From an uncultured Granulosicoccaceae bacterium (GTDB lineage: Bacteria; Pseudomonadota; Gammaproteobacteria; CALCKW01): a DNA stretch of 64,000 nucleotides. Of this stretch, positions 45,109-53,717 are shown one piece after another (within the stretch, counting starts at the first letter, position 1; each line of letters opens with the position of its first letter). The notes below the pieces were generated by a model. That model did not search any database and was not told the DNA's origin. It saw nothing but the letters and a program-made list of their open reading frames with translations. The stretch is from assembly GCA_937965695.1 (NCBI GenBank), contig CALCKW010000011.1, forward strand, positions 62,001-126,000. The letters run 5' to 3'. Position numbers and translations under genes: made by a program.

Positions 45109-45699
45109 TTACTTTTTCCCGACTTTGGGCTCTTCGCCACTTATAAGTCGGTTGATATTGGAGCGATGTCGCCAAAACAACATGGCAGATATCACAATGG
45201 AGGTTGTTGTCAAAACGACCGAATGAGTGAGAAGCCAAAGATAAAGTGGGACGGCAGTAAATGTCACTAGTGCGGCAAGCGATGAAAATTTTGTCACTGC
45301 CAAGACCGCCAACCAAGTAGCGGCTGCTAACAGTCCGGCGATCCAATTGGCACCAATAATGGCTCCCAGAGCAGTTGCGACGCCTTTTCCACCTTTGAAA
45401 CCAAACCAGATTGGGTATAAGTGGCCGATAAAACTTCCGAATGCTGCTGCAGAAGTTGCTTCCAAAGTGCCGAAGTACGCACCGGCGAATGCCGTGGGCA
45501 GAAGACCTTTGAGCATATCGCCTAATAAAGTCACCGCTGCAGCTTTTTTTCCGCCCAGTCGCAGAACGTTGGTTGTTCCTGGATTACCAGATCCGTCTTC
45601 GCGAGGATCCGGCAAGCCCATTGCTTTACACGTAATAACAGCACTCGAAATGCTACCGACAAAGTAGGCGCCAATTGCGACGATCAAACTGGTGATCAA
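45109..45699 (-). CDS. plsY: Glycerol-3-phosphate acyltransferase PlsY
   Basis: Integral membrane enzyme transferring an acyl group from acyl-phosphate to glycerol-3-phosphate in phospholipid synthesis. The 196 residues have about five membrane spans and the three motifs: GSISSAVI near 15, GSGNPGTTNVLR near 37-48 and the FKGGKGVATALGA loop near 100-112. The start is TTG at 45699. Normal length. Confidence 0.95.
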   Translation of the reverse strand: MITSLIVAIGAYFVGSISSAVITCKAMGLPDPREDGSGNPGTTNVLRLGGKKAAAVTLLGDMLKGLLPTAFAGAYFGTLEATSAAAFGSFIGHLYPIWFGFKGGKGVATALGAIIGANWIAGLLAAATWLAVLAVTKFSSLAALVTFTAVPLYLWLLTHSVVLTTTSIVISAMLFWRHRSNINRLISGEEPKVGKK

Positions 45700-45879
45700 T
45701 GAGGTATCTCAACGGTGAAAAGAAGCACTATATTAGCAAGTTGGCTGGTGTTGATGCACTCACTGTTTGTGTTTTAAAAAAAAATGCAGCAAAGTTTGAG
45801 TGGATGAAATATTAGGGGTAGCATGTCTGGGCAAAGCTCTATTGCAGAAGCTTCAGAGCCATTTAGATAGTCAGAAAGA

Positions 45880-46374
45880 ATGATAAAAATTCATAACCAC
45901 GCGGAACAACAGGCGCAGGTGCTGGTCGTTCAAGCAAACCAGTCCCTCAGTTGGCGTGGCAATGTGATTTTCGCCTGTACGCTTGGAAGTGTCAGCGTCA
46001 TACTGGGTTTGTTTTTGGCGTTGCAAGGCTTTTGGCTGGTGTTGCCGTTTGCTGGTGTTGAGACACTTTGCTTGCTCTTCGCTTTTTACCTCGTCACGCG
46101 GCGCTTGAGCCGACGTGAGGTAATAACTGTGCGTCAAGACGCTATTAAGGTGGAATGGGGCAGGTTGCAGCCAGAACAATGTGTCGAAATGAACCGCTAT
46201 TGGTCTCGTCTCCACTACAATTTGCCTGATAGCCCGTTTGAAACGGGAGATTTAAGCCTCAGATGCCACGGGCGTAAGGTTCCTTTAGGACTTGCGCTAG
46301 GGCGAGATGAAAAAAAGAAATTACACAAATTATTGTCTTCAGCGATGCGTCAAGTGTCTTTAAGTAATACCTAG
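45880..46374 (+). CDS. DUF2244 membrane protein
   Basis: A 164-residue protein of the DUF2244 family. Two adjacent membrane spans lie at about 28-70 (VIFACTLGSVSVILGLFLAL and LVLPFAGVETLCLLFAFYL) followed by a cytoplasmic beta-rich part with VEWGRLQPEQ and LRCHGRKVPLG. Function unknown; such genes often precede cytochrome c oxidase genes, as here, about 100 bp before ctaC. ATG at 45880. Confidence 0.85.
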   Translation: MIKIHNHAEQQAQVLVVQANQSLSWRGNVIFACTLGSVSVILGLFLALQGFWLVLPFAGVETLCLLFAFYLVTRRLSRREVITVRQDAIKVEWGRLQPEQCVEMNRYWSRLHYNLPDSPFETGDLSLRCHGRKVPLGLALGRDEKKKLHKLLSSAMRQVSLSNT

Positions 46375-46472
46375 TTTGAGTGTCATCGGCACTTGGGCGG
46401 CGCTGAATCGAGCTCAAAATTGAAGAATACGTTATGAATTTTAAATTTAGAACCATCGTTGGAGGAGCAAGT

Positions 46473-47678
46473 ATGAAGTCGACAAGCCTCAAAAAGGCTA
46501 TCGCAACGGCTATCGGATTGACTTTGGGTGGGTCAGTGATGGCAGCGGATAAGCACAGTACACCGCTGAACATGACACAGGGCGCAACCGACATAAGTCA
46601 CGAAGTCTATGACTTGCACATGGCGATTTTCTACGTCTGTTGTGTGATTGGTCTAGCGGTATTCGGAGTAATGTTCTACTCCATTTTTAAGCATCGCAAG
46701 TCTAAAGGCGCGGTAGCTGCGAAGTTCCATCATTCGACAACAGTTGAAATTATTTGGACTGCAGTTCCATTGATTATCTTGATTAGCATGGCTATTCCCG
46801 CAGCCAAGACGCTGATCGCGATGGAAGACACAAGCGAAGCGGATATGACCGTGAAAATCACTGGGCTTCAATGGAAATGGCATTACGAATACATGGGTGA
46901 AGATGTCTCCTTCTACTCTCAGCTAAATGCAGAGCACAACATCGCTCGTCAGCTGGATTCTGGCGTCGATGTTAGTCAGTACCACTGGTATCTCAAAGAT
47001 GTCGATAACGAATTGGTTTTGCCTGTCGGCAAGAAGATTCGTTTTCTCCATACAGCGGCTGATGTAATTCACGCATGGTGGGTTCCTGCCCTGGCTGTCA
47101 AGAAAGACGCGATTCCAGGTTTCATTAACGAAAACTGGGCAATGATCAATGAGCCAGGCGTTTATCGTGGCAAGTGCGCGGAGCTGTGCGGAAGAGATCA
47201 CGGCTTCATGCCAGTAGTGGTACGAGCGGTCAGTCAAGAAGAATTTGATGCTTGGTTGATTGAGAAAAAAGGCGGTACGGCTGAACCTGTTGCTGTAGCG
47301 GAAGCCGCGCCTGCTGCGGAAGGCTCAAACACTGCTGTAGCAACGGCAGGTGGGGGTGGCGCAGCTGCCGAAGTGAGCATGGAAAGCCAAATGGCCAGAG
47401 GCGGTGAAGTCTACGCACAGCAATGTGCTGCTTGCCACCAAGTAAATGGTCAAGGTATCCCGCCCACTTTTCCTGCCATCACCGGCAGCGCCGTGGCGAC
47501 AGGTCCTGTGGATGCTCATATCGACATTATCGCTAATGGCAAGCCGGGCACGGCTATGGCGGCTTTCAAAGGTCGTCTGAGTGATGAAGATATCGCCGCT
47601 GTCATAACCTTTCAGCGCAATGGCCTGGGTAACAGTGTAGGTGACAGCGTGCAAGCCTCCCAAGTGGCTGGAAATTAA
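46473..47678 (+). CDS. ctaC: Cytochrome c oxidase subunit II with fused cytochrome c domain
   Basis: Periplasm-facing electron entry subunit of the aa3/caa3 oxidase. From the ATG at 46473 (strong GGAGGA site 7 nt upstream; a frame from 46434 is less likely) the product has 401 residues. It has a signal peptide, two membrane spans (about 50-72 and 91-111), and a cupredoxin domain with CuA ligands His200, Cys235, Glu237, Cys239, His243 and Met246. A Gly/Ala-rich linker (265-300) leads to a class I cytochrome c domain with CAACH (Cys318, Cys321, His322) and the probable Met362 ligand. The fused heme c makes it a caa3-type subunit. First gene of the oxidase operon. Confidence 0.97.
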   Translation: MKSTSLKKAIATAIGLTLGGSVMAADKHSTPLNMTQGATDISHEVYDLHMAIFYVCCVIGLAVFGVMFYSIFKHRKSKGAVAAKFHHSTTVEIIWTAVPLIILISMAIPAAKTLIAMEDTSEADMTVKITGLQWKWHYEYMGEDVSFYSQLNAEHNIARQLDSGVDVSQYHWYLKDVDNELVLPVGKKIRFLHTAADVIHAWWVPALAVKKDAIPGFINENWAMINEPGVYRGKCAELCGRDHGFMPVVVRAVSQEEFDAWLIEKKGGTAEPVAVAEAAPAAEGSNTAVATAGGGGAAAEVSMESQMARGGEVYAQQCAACHQVNGQGIPPTFPAITGSAVATGPVDAHIDIIANGKPGTAMAAFKGRLSDEDIAAVITFQRNGLGNSVGDSVQASQVAGN

Positions 47679-47708
47679 AATGATCATGATTAAGCAGGAG
47701 AACCAAGC

Positions 47709-49292
47709 ATGAGTGCAGCAGCTGATTCGCACCACGATGATCATCATCACGGTCCCGAAAAAAACTTCGTTAAACGCTGGTTATACACGACGAATCATAA
47801 AGATCTAGGCACGCTTTATCTGTGGTTTGCGTTTGCTATGTTTTTTGTCGGTGGTTTGATGGCGCTAGTGATCCGCGCAGAGTTGTTTAGCCCAGGGCTG
47901 CAATTTGTCGATCCTCAGTTTTTCAACAGCATGACCACTATGCATGCCATTGTGATGATCTTTGGCGGTGTAATGCCAGCATTTGTCGGTCTTGCCAATT
48001 GGATGATTCCGATGATGATCGGTGGTCCAGATATGGCTCTACCACGTCTGAACAACTGGTCTTTTTGGATCATGCCTTTCGCACTGGCGATTTTCTTATC
48101 CACGTTGTTGATGGATGGCGGTGGTCCTGCTTCGGGTTGGACACTCTACGCACCTCTATCATTGCAAGGGGGCGATAGTTTTGCCTTTGTGATTGTTTCC
48201 ATCCACTTCATGGGAATCAGCTCGGTGATGGGGTCAATCAATATCATCGCGACTATTTTGAACATGCGTGCACCAGGCATGACGTTGATGAAGATGCCTT
48301 TGTTTGTTTGGACATGGTTAATCACAGCATTTTTGCTTATCGCGGTTATCCCCGTCTTTGCAGGTGCAGTAACTATGCTTCTGACGGATCGCTACTTCGG
48401 TACCAGCTTCTTTAGCGCTGCCGGTGGTGGAGATCCTGTGATGTACCAGCACATCTTTTGGTTCTTCGGGCATCCTGAGGTGTATATCTTGATCTTGCCG
48501 GCATTTGGTATCGTCTCGCAGATTATTCCAACCTTTGCGCGTAAACCGCTGTTTGGCTATAGCTCTATGGTTTATGCAACTGGGTCTATTGCATTTTTGT
48601 CATTCATCGTTTGGGCACACCACATGTTCACTGTGGGCATGCCGTTGGCGGGTGAATTGTTCTTTATGTTTGCCACGATGATGATCGCTGTGCCGACAGG
48701 CGTAAAAGTATTCAACTGGATTGCCACCATGTGGCGCGGTTCAATGACCTTTGAAACCCCCATGCTATTTGCCTTAGGTTTCGTTGTAATGTTTACGTTC
48801 GGCGGCTTCTCGGGGCTGATGTTGGCCATGACGCCCGCTGATATCCAATATCACGATACGTATTTTGTTGTTGCTCACTTTCACTATGTCTTAGTACCTG
48901 GAGCAATCTTTTCGATCATCGCTGCGTGCTATTACTGGTTGCCTAAATGGACCGGTAACATGTATGACGAACGCTTGGGTAAAATACATTTTTGGAGCTC
49001 AACTTTCTTCGTTAACTTGCTGTTCTTCCCCATGCACTTCGTCGGTTTAGCGGGAATGCCGCGTCGTATACCTGACTACAACTTGCAGTTTGCGGATATG
49101 AACATGTGGGCATCTATCGGTGCTTTTGGTTTCGGTGGCTCACAGCTGTTGCTTCTGTACATCGTGATTAAATGCATCAAAGGTGGAGAGAAAGCTACAG
49201 ATCAGGTTTGGGAAGGTGCTGAAGGTCTAGAATGGACAGTCGCTTCTCCTGCTCCTTACCACACCTTCGAAACACCACCTGAAATAAAGTAA
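47709..49292 (+). CDS. ctaD: Cytochrome c oxidase subunit I
   Basis: Catalytic heme-copper subunit, 527 residues, with about twelve membrane helices. The CuB/Tyr crosslink motif is [14 protein letters not shown], the other CuB histidines lie in [10 protein letters not shown], and the heme a3/a ligands in [10 protein letters not shown] His-rich N-terminus (SHHDDHHHG) is unusual but short. An AGGAG site precedes the ATG at 47709. A strong hairpin follows its stop. Confidence 0.98.
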   Translation: MSAAADSHHDDHHHGPEKNFVKRWLYTTNHKDLGTLYLWFAFAMFFVGGLMALVIRAELFSPGLQFVDPQFFNSMTTMHAIVMIFGGVMPAFVGLANWMIPMMIGGPDMALPRLNNWSFWIMPFALAIFLSTLLMDGGGPASGWTLYAPLSLQGGDSFAFVIVSIHFMGISSVMGSINIIATILNMRAPGMTLMKMPLFVWTWLITAFLLIAVIPVFAGAVTMLLTDRYFGTSFFSAAGGGDPVMYQHIFWFFGHPEVYILILPAFGIVSQIIPTFARKPLFGYSSMVYATGSIAFLSFIVWAHHMFTVGMPLAGELFFMFATMMIAVPTGVKVFNWIATMWRGSMTFETPMLFALGFVVMFTFGGFSGLMLAMTPADIQYHDTYFVVAHFHYVLVPGAIFSIIAACYYWLPKWTGNMYDERLGKIHFWSSTFFVNLLFFPMHFVGLAGMPRRIPDYNLQFADMNMWASIGAFGFGGSQLLLLYIVIKCIKGGEKATDQVWEGAEGLEWTVASPAPYHTFETPPEIK

Positions 49293-49300
49293 TGGGACTT

Positions 49301-49330
49301 TCACCCCTCGGGATTTCTCCCGAGGGGTGA
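49301..49330. other. Perfect 12-bp hairpin between ctaD and the small cox ORF
   Basis: TCACCCCTCGGG (49301-49312), loop ATTTCT, CCCGAGGGGTGA (49319-49330). No T tract follows on the plus strand, so it is not a standard terminator; a role in mRNA stability or differential expression of ctaCD versus the assembly genes is likely. Confidence 0.65.
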
Positions 49331-49356
49331 GTAGGAACCAAGAGGTTTTGAATTCA

Positions 49357-49464
49357 GTGCAACAAACAGAGAGCAAGCTTCAGCGCTATAAGTTACCGTT
49401 ACTTTTAGGTAGCATCGCGCTGTTTTTCTACTTGGCCGGCATCATTAGTATTGTGTTGTCATAA
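49357..49464 (+). CDS. Small single-span membrane protein in the cox operon
   Basis: A 35-codon frame from GTG 49357 (or TTG 49348, preceded by AGAGG) to TAA at 49462-49464. The product MQQTESKLQRYKLPLLL continues into GSIALFFYLAGIISIVLS: a short polar N-terminus and one transmembrane helix. It ends 2 bp before ctaG. Small one-span proteins at this position, between ctaD and ctaG, are annotated in other proteobacteria as cytochrome oxidase small assembly proteins; that link is by context and form, not by confirmed homology. It is too short for common length cut-offs. Confidence 0.7.
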   Translation: MQQTESKLQRYKLPLLLGSIALFFYLAGIISIVLS

Positions 49465-49466
49465 AG

Positions 49467-50006
49467 ATGGAAATTCTTGAGCGCAAAAGTAGGACGTTAC
49501 AAGTTTCGATCAAGTTAGTTTTTGTTGTCGTTGGAATGTTCGGCTTTGGGTACTTGATGGTGCCCATCTACAACATTTTGTGCGACATCACAGGCTTGAA
49601 CGGAAAAACTGGAATTATCAGCACCGTACAAGCAGGGGAGCTTGTCATTGACGAAGACCGTTGGGTGAATGTTGAATTCACCGGCACGGTTAATGTTTCT
49701 GGTCCTTGGGACTTTAAGCCTGGTCAAGACAGCATCAAAGTAAGACCTGGCAAGCAGTACAAAATTAGTTATACGGCCAAAAACTTGGCCGATAGAGAAG
49801 TCGTTGGTCAAGCGGTTCCGAGTGTCGCACCCAGAGTTGCTTCAAAGTACTTCAGTAAAACAGAGTGTTTCTGCTTTACCAGCCAAGTTTTTGAAGCTAA
49901 CGAAGAAAAAGATATGCCAGTGGTCTTTGTTGTTGACCCGGCGTTACCAAAATCAGTCGACAGCCTAGTGCTGTCTTATACTTTTTTTGATACTGGCGAA
50001 AAGTAA
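49467..50006 (+). CDS. ctaG: Cytochrome c oxidase assembly protein CtaG (Cox11)
   Basis: Membrane-anchored copper chaperone delivering Cu(I) to the CuB site of CtaD. The 179-residue protein has an N-terminal membrane span (about 14-34), Cys39, and the copper-binding CFCF motif at Cys134 and Cys136 in KTECFCFTSQ. The periplasmic domain has an immunoglobulin-like fold. It lies in the operon between the 35-residue ORF and ctaE. Confidence 0.97.
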   Translation: MEILERKSRTLQVSIKLVFVVVGMFGFGYLMVPIYNILCDITGLNGKTGIISTVQAGELVIDEDRWVNVEFTGTVNVSGPWDFKPGQDSIKVRPGKQYKISYTAKNLADREVVGQAVPSVAPRVASKYFSKTECFCFTSQVFEANEEKDMPVVFVVDPALPKSVDSLVLSYTFFDTGEK

Positions 50007-50059
50007 GACCGTCAGTGAAAAATAAACTTTATTAAGCGCTAGATTTAGGGGGTTAGAGC

Positions 50060-50911
50060 ATGTCCACTACAACCGGTTACTATGTACCGCACGACGCTAA
50101 ATGGTCGATTGTCGGTTCGGTTGGCTTGTGTATTTTCTTCGTAGGGTTAGCAAACCTGGTGAATGGTGGTGGCTGGCTAACCATGCTTGTAGGCATGGCA
50201 GTTGTCATATACATGATGTTCGGTTGGTTTGGGCTCGTCGTTAGGGAAAGCGAGAGCGGCCTTTATAAAGCGCAGGAAGACCTATCCTTTAGAATGAGCA
50301 TGGCGTGGTTCATCTTCTCTGAAGTGATGTTCTTTGCTGCTTTTTTTGGGGCACTCTTCTACGCTAGGACTTTCTCTGGTCCCTGGTTAGGGGATATCAG
50401 CAGCACAACCAATACAGTGTTATACCCAGCGTTTGATTACGTGTGGCCTAACAACGGTCCCGGCAACCTTGGCGGTGACTACCAGAAAATGGGCTGGTTT
50501 GGGCTCCCATTGATCAACACACTGTTGCTGTTAACTTCGGGTGTAACTTGCACAATCGCGCACCACGCGATTAAAGATGGCGATCGATCTAAGATGGTTC
50601 GATGGTTATTGGCGACCGTCATTTTGGGTTTTATCTTCGTTGGTTGCCAAGCTTACGAGTACTACGAAGCTTATCACCACTACAACTTGAAGATGACGAC
50701 AGGTATATATGGTTCAACATTCTTTATGCTGACTGGCTTCCACGGTTTCCATGTTTGCATGGGGGCAATAATGTTGACAGTTGTCATGCTTAGAGGTGCA
50801 AAAGGCCATTTTACAGCGGACAATCACTTCGCTTTTGAAGCGGCTGCGTGGTATTGGCACTTTGTCGACGTGGTTTGGTTGGGGCTTTTCCTGTTTGTCT
50901 ACATTTTGTAG
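50060..50911 (+). CDS. ctaE: Cytochrome c oxidase subunit III
   Basis: Seven-helix subunit III (283 residues) that stabilises the catalytic subunit and proton pumping. It has the typical WFIFSEVMFFAAFFGALFYA, the GVTCTIAHHAI block, GSTFFMLTGFHGFHV and the end AAAWYWHFVDVVWLGLF. ATG at 50060. Last gene before a strong terminator. Confidence 0.98.
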   Translation: MSTTTGYYVPHDAKWSIVGSVGLCIFFVGLANLVNGGGWLTMLVGMAVVIYMMFGWFGLVVRESESGLYKAQEDLSFRMSMAWFIFSEVMFFAAFFGALFYARTFSGPWLGDISSTTNTVLYPAFDYVWPNNGPGNLGGDYQKMGWFGLPLINTLLLLTSGVTCTIAHHAIKDGDRSKMVRWLLATVILGFIFVGCQAYEYYEAYHHYNLKMTTGIYGSTFFMLTGFHGFHVCMGAIMLTVVMLRGAKGHFTADNHFAFEAAAWYWHFVDVVWLGLFLFVYIL

Positions 50912-50933
50912 AACAGCGGATTTGAACCTAAAG

Positions 50934-50963
50934 AGGGCGCTCTCAAAAGGCGCCCTTTTTTTT
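50934..50963 (+). terminator. Intrinsic terminator of the ctaCD-ctaG-ctaE operon
   Basis: AGGGCGC (50934-50940), 9-nt loop, GCGCCCT (50950-50956) running into eight T (50956-50963). It lies 23 bp after ctaE. Confidence 0.92.
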
Positions 50964-51039
50964 GCTTCTCATTTCCTAGAAGAATTTTTAAGCTGGTAGG
51001 GTGTTTAGAGTTTGTGCCGTATAAATAAAGCGTTTGAGC

Positions 51040-51252
51040 TTACATTGGGCTTGGATTGACTTGCAGAACACCGGTAGCAGCGGCGACAATAACAACAATG
51101 ATTGCTAGCACCGAAAGGCCGATGCGTATCGTTAGGGCGTAAGCGGTACGTTTTGTTTTTCCCTTGTCTTTGAGTAAGAAACCAAGGCCTGCGAATAACG
51201 ATACAAGTATCATCACCAGTAGAGCGACTAGGACTACTTTGACTAATAGCAT
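51040..51252 (-). CDS. Twin-transmembrane DUF2909 protein
   Basis: A 70-residue protein with two membrane helices (LLVKVVLVALLVMILVSLF and LSVLAIIVVIVAAATGVL) joined by a basic loop containing LLKDKGKTKRTAYALTIRI. This is the DUF2909 pattern seen next to SURF1 in many gammaproteobacteria; function unknown, probably oxidase assembly by context. Its ATG (51252-51250) overlaps, on the opposite strand, the ATG of the SURF1 gene at 51251; an AGGAG lies about 13 nt upstream. Confidence 0.85.
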   Translation of the reverse strand: MLLVKVVLVALLVMILVSLFAGLGFLLKDKGKTKRTAYALTIRIGLSVLAIIVVIVAAATGVLQVNPSPM

Positions 51253-52075
51253 GAAAGAGGATGCTCCTGTTGAATCAACAGGCGACAGTATACCTCAGCT
51301 AAACGAGCCTATCCGTAGAGCCAATCTGATTCAATTTCAAATCAATGGTTGGCGGTTCTCTGCTCCGCTATTGCCACTTTTAGTTGTACTTGCCCTGCTA
51401 CCCGGTTTGGCATCGCTTGGTTTTTGGCAGTTGGATCGTGCCGCCGAAAAAGAACAACTACAAGCTGCTTTCGCGGAACAAATGGAAGGTCCGGCTGTCG
51501 AGCTATTGAGTAGCGAATTAACGAAAAAAAAGCAGCGATATTTGAAAGTTGATTTGCAAGGACAGTTGCGCAGCGACGGCCGACAGTTCCTACTTGATAA
51601 TCGTGTTCACAAAGGCCGCGCTGGGTACGAAGTTTTTGTACCGTTGTATTTGAATGATGGCGGCGTGATTTTGCTCAACCGAGGCTGGCTACCCGTTGGA
51701 TTATCGAGGGTTGTTAAACCTCAGGTCGAACTGGCATCACAAGACGTGCGTGTGATTGGTGTTGCGGCGATTCCTCCTGAGCGTTTTAGTTTGGGTGATG
51801 CGCTAAGCGAGGGCGATCGTTGGCCGAAATCTTTGCAGTTTGAAGATTTCTCCGCAATGCAGCTGGCTTTGGGTTTGGATTTGGATTTGGTTCCACGCAT
51901 ATTGCAGCCAGTGGAAGACAGCGCATGGAGTTTCGAACGCATATGGCGCGCTGTTGAAAAAGATTCGACCCAAAATTATGGCTACGCGGTACAGTGGTTT
52001 GCACTGGCTCTAGCGTTGGCTTTGCTTGTTTTATTTGTTTGTCTTAAACGTGTTCAACCGGATAATCTTCGATGA
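51251..52075 (+). CDS. SURF1-family oxidase assembly protein
   Basis: Heme A-binding assembly factor of cytochrome c oxidase, about 274 residues. Two membrane spans near the ends (about 40-60 and 247-268) enclose the periplasmic domain with LASLGFWQLDRAAEK, LLDNRVHKGRAGYEV and LLNRGWLPVG. The ATG at 51251 is the best start by family length, though it overlaps the start codon of the opposite gene; an upstream start at 51164 would run inside that gene and is unlikely. The stop overlaps the next gene by 4 bp. Confidence 0.88.
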   Translation: MKEDAPVESTGDSIPQLNEPIRRANLIQFQINGWRFSAPLLPLLVVLALLPGLASLGFWQLDRAAEKEQLQAAFAEQMEGPAVELLSSELTKKKQRYLKVDLQGQLRSDGRQFLLDNRVHKGRAGYEVFVPLYLNDGGVILLNRGWLPVGLSRVVKPQVELASQDVRVIGVAAIPPERFSLGDALSEGDRWPKSLQFEDFSAMQLALGLDLDLVPRILQPVEDSAWSFERIWRAVEKDSTQNYGYAVQWFALALALALLVLFVCLKRVQPDNLR

Positions 52076-52689
52076 CTGCAGCAACCTCTAGTAAAACCCT
52101 CGGACGCGTCAAGTTGGTCGCTATTCTCAGTATGTTTGCGGTGCCTTTTATCATCGCGACGGTTTGGTTTAATCAGCTTAAAACAACCGGTGAAGCTACC
52201 ACTAGTCGGGCTAATGGTCTGCTGGTCTCTCCTGCGAGACCATTGGCCGAATTTTCCCAAATGCCGTTAGAAGGCTCTACAGTGCAAACTTTGGCAGATG
52301 TCAAAGATCGCTGGTCACTCCTTTATTTCCACAGTGGTGAGTGTGCGGAGCAATGCGCCAAAATTCTTTATGACAGCCGTCAGGTGAGAATATCACTCGG
52401 CAGAGAAATGCACCGCGTTCGCCGCGTTTTAGTGACAGATACACCGTTGACAGACGAGTTGCTGCAGATCCACCAACAGCTCGAAACAGCTGGCGCTGAC
52501 AGCGATTCTAATGGGTTGAAAGCGCAGGTTCGCGCTGAAGTAGGCAATGAAGTTTTTGATAATGATTTGGGGCAATGGTACTTAGTAGACCCGCTTGGAA
52601 ATCTTATGATGCGTTTTCCCAGTGAATTGCCTCAGAAACTCTTTTTAAAGGATTTAAAAGTTTTGCTAAAAGCGTCGAGAATCGGCTGA
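52072..52689 (+). CDS. SCO-like thioredoxin-fold membrane protein
   Basis: A 205-residue membrane-anchored protein with one N-terminal span (about 15-33) and a periplasmic thioredoxin-like domain. LLYFHSGECAEQC places Cys91 and Cys95 in the Cx3C spacing of SCO copper chaperones, and WYLVDPLGNLMMRFP resembles their C-terminal strand. The distal histidine that completes the copper site in SCO proteins is not visible, so it may act as a thiol reductase rather than carry copper. Such proteins commonly sit between SURF1 and ctaA. Overlaps with both neighbours indicate coupled translation. Confidence 0.78.
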   Translation: MTAATSSKTLGRVKLVAILSMFAVPFIIATVWFNQLKTTGEATTSRANGLLVSPARPLAEFSQMPLEGSTVQTLADVKDRWSLLYFHSGECAEQCAKILYDSRQVRISLGREMHRVRRVLVTDTPLTDELLQIHQQLETAGADSDSNGLKAQVRAEVGNEVFDNDLGQWYLVDPLGNLMMRFPSELPQKLFLKDLKVLLKASRIG

Positions 52690-53717
52690 TGGCTAACCCC
52701 TTTCGTTTATTGAATGCTTTAGCTGCCGTTGCCACAGTGATGGCTTTGGTTGTGGTTGTTTTGGGCGCTTATGTTCGTCTTTCCCATGCCGGCTTAGGCT
52801 GCCCAGATTGGCCAGGTTGTTACGGACACATTGGCGTACCTCTGGATCCTGATGATGTCGAAGCGGCGAACTCCGCTTTTCCCGAGCGGCCTGTAGAAAC
52901 CGCCAAAGCTTGGAAAGAGATGATCCATCGATATCTCGCCACACTTTTGGGATTATTGATTTTAATCATGGCAGTAGTCGCTTGGCGTCTTCGTGCAGCA
53001 GGTGCACCGCTTAAACATGCTTTTGTTTTACTTGCTTTGGTTATCTTTCAAGGCATGTTGGGGATGTGGACAGTTACGTTATTGGTGAAGCCAGCAGTCG
53101 TGACAGCTCATCTATTTGGTGGGTTAGCAACCACTTCACTATTGTGGTTGATGTGGCTACGTACTAGAGGAGTAAGGCCTGCTGCAAGCGGTTTTGCAGG
53201 GTTGCGAATCGCTGCTTGGATAGGGATGTTTGTGTTGCTAATACAGATTTTCTTAGGCGGATGGACGAGTACCAACTATGCGGCAATGGCCTGCCCAGAC
53301 TTTCCGTTATGCCAAGGGAAGTGGATTCCTGAAACTGATTTCGACGATGCTTTTACTATGTGGCGTGGTCTTGGTGTGGATTATGAGGGTGGAGTGCTGG
53401 ATGCTGTATCGCGTGTCACCATACACTTTAGCCACCGTGTTTGGGCGATAGTTACGGTCTTCTACTTATTGTGGTTGTCCATTCGCGCGTTATCCACTAG
53501 AGTGCCAATACATGTGCGTCGTTGGTCAATAGCGCTTGTCGTTCTAATACTGGCGCAATTCACCTTGGGTGTAAGCAACATCTTATTTGTTTTACCTTTA
53601 TCGGTTGCCACAGCACACAATGGTGGTGCCGCTCTTTGTCTGTTGACCTTGGTTGGCCTGCTTTACTCGCTGCGAAAATCACCGAGTCGAAGCTCAGCCC
53701 TAGATGTTGAGAATTAG
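52689..53717 (+). CDS. ctaA: Heme A synthase CtaA (COX15)
   Basis: Polytopic enzyme oxidising the C8 methyl of heme O to formyl to make heme A. The 342-residue protein has about eight spans in two four-helix halves. Conserved heme-ligand histidines are seen in EMIHRYLATLLGL, TAHLFGGLATTS, IHFSHRVWAIV and ATAHNGGAALC. The GGWTSTNYAAMACPDFPLC segment carries the conserved cysteines. Its start overlaps the preceding stop by one base. Confidence 0.97.
   Translation: MANPFRLLNALAAVATVMALVVVVLGAYVRLSHAGLGCPDWPGCYGHIGVPLDPDDVEAANSAFPERPVETAKAWKEMIHRYLATLLGLLILIMAVVAWRLRAAGAPLKHAFVLLALVIFQGMLGMWTVTLLVKPAVVTAHLFGGLATTSLLWLMWLRTRGVRPAASGFAGLRIAAWIGMFVLLIQIFLGGWTSTNYAAMACPDFPLCQGKWIPETDFDDAFTMWRGLGVDYEGGVLDAVSRVTIHFSHRVWAIVTVFYLLWLSIRALSTRVPIHVRRWSIALVVLILAQFTLGVSNILFVLPLSVATAHNGGAALCLLTLVGLLYSLRKSPSRSSALDVEN

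Noticed and set aside
51164-52075. SURF1 start at 51164
   Set aside because: It would lie fully inside the opposite DUF2909 gene and adds 29 polar residues not expected in SURF1.
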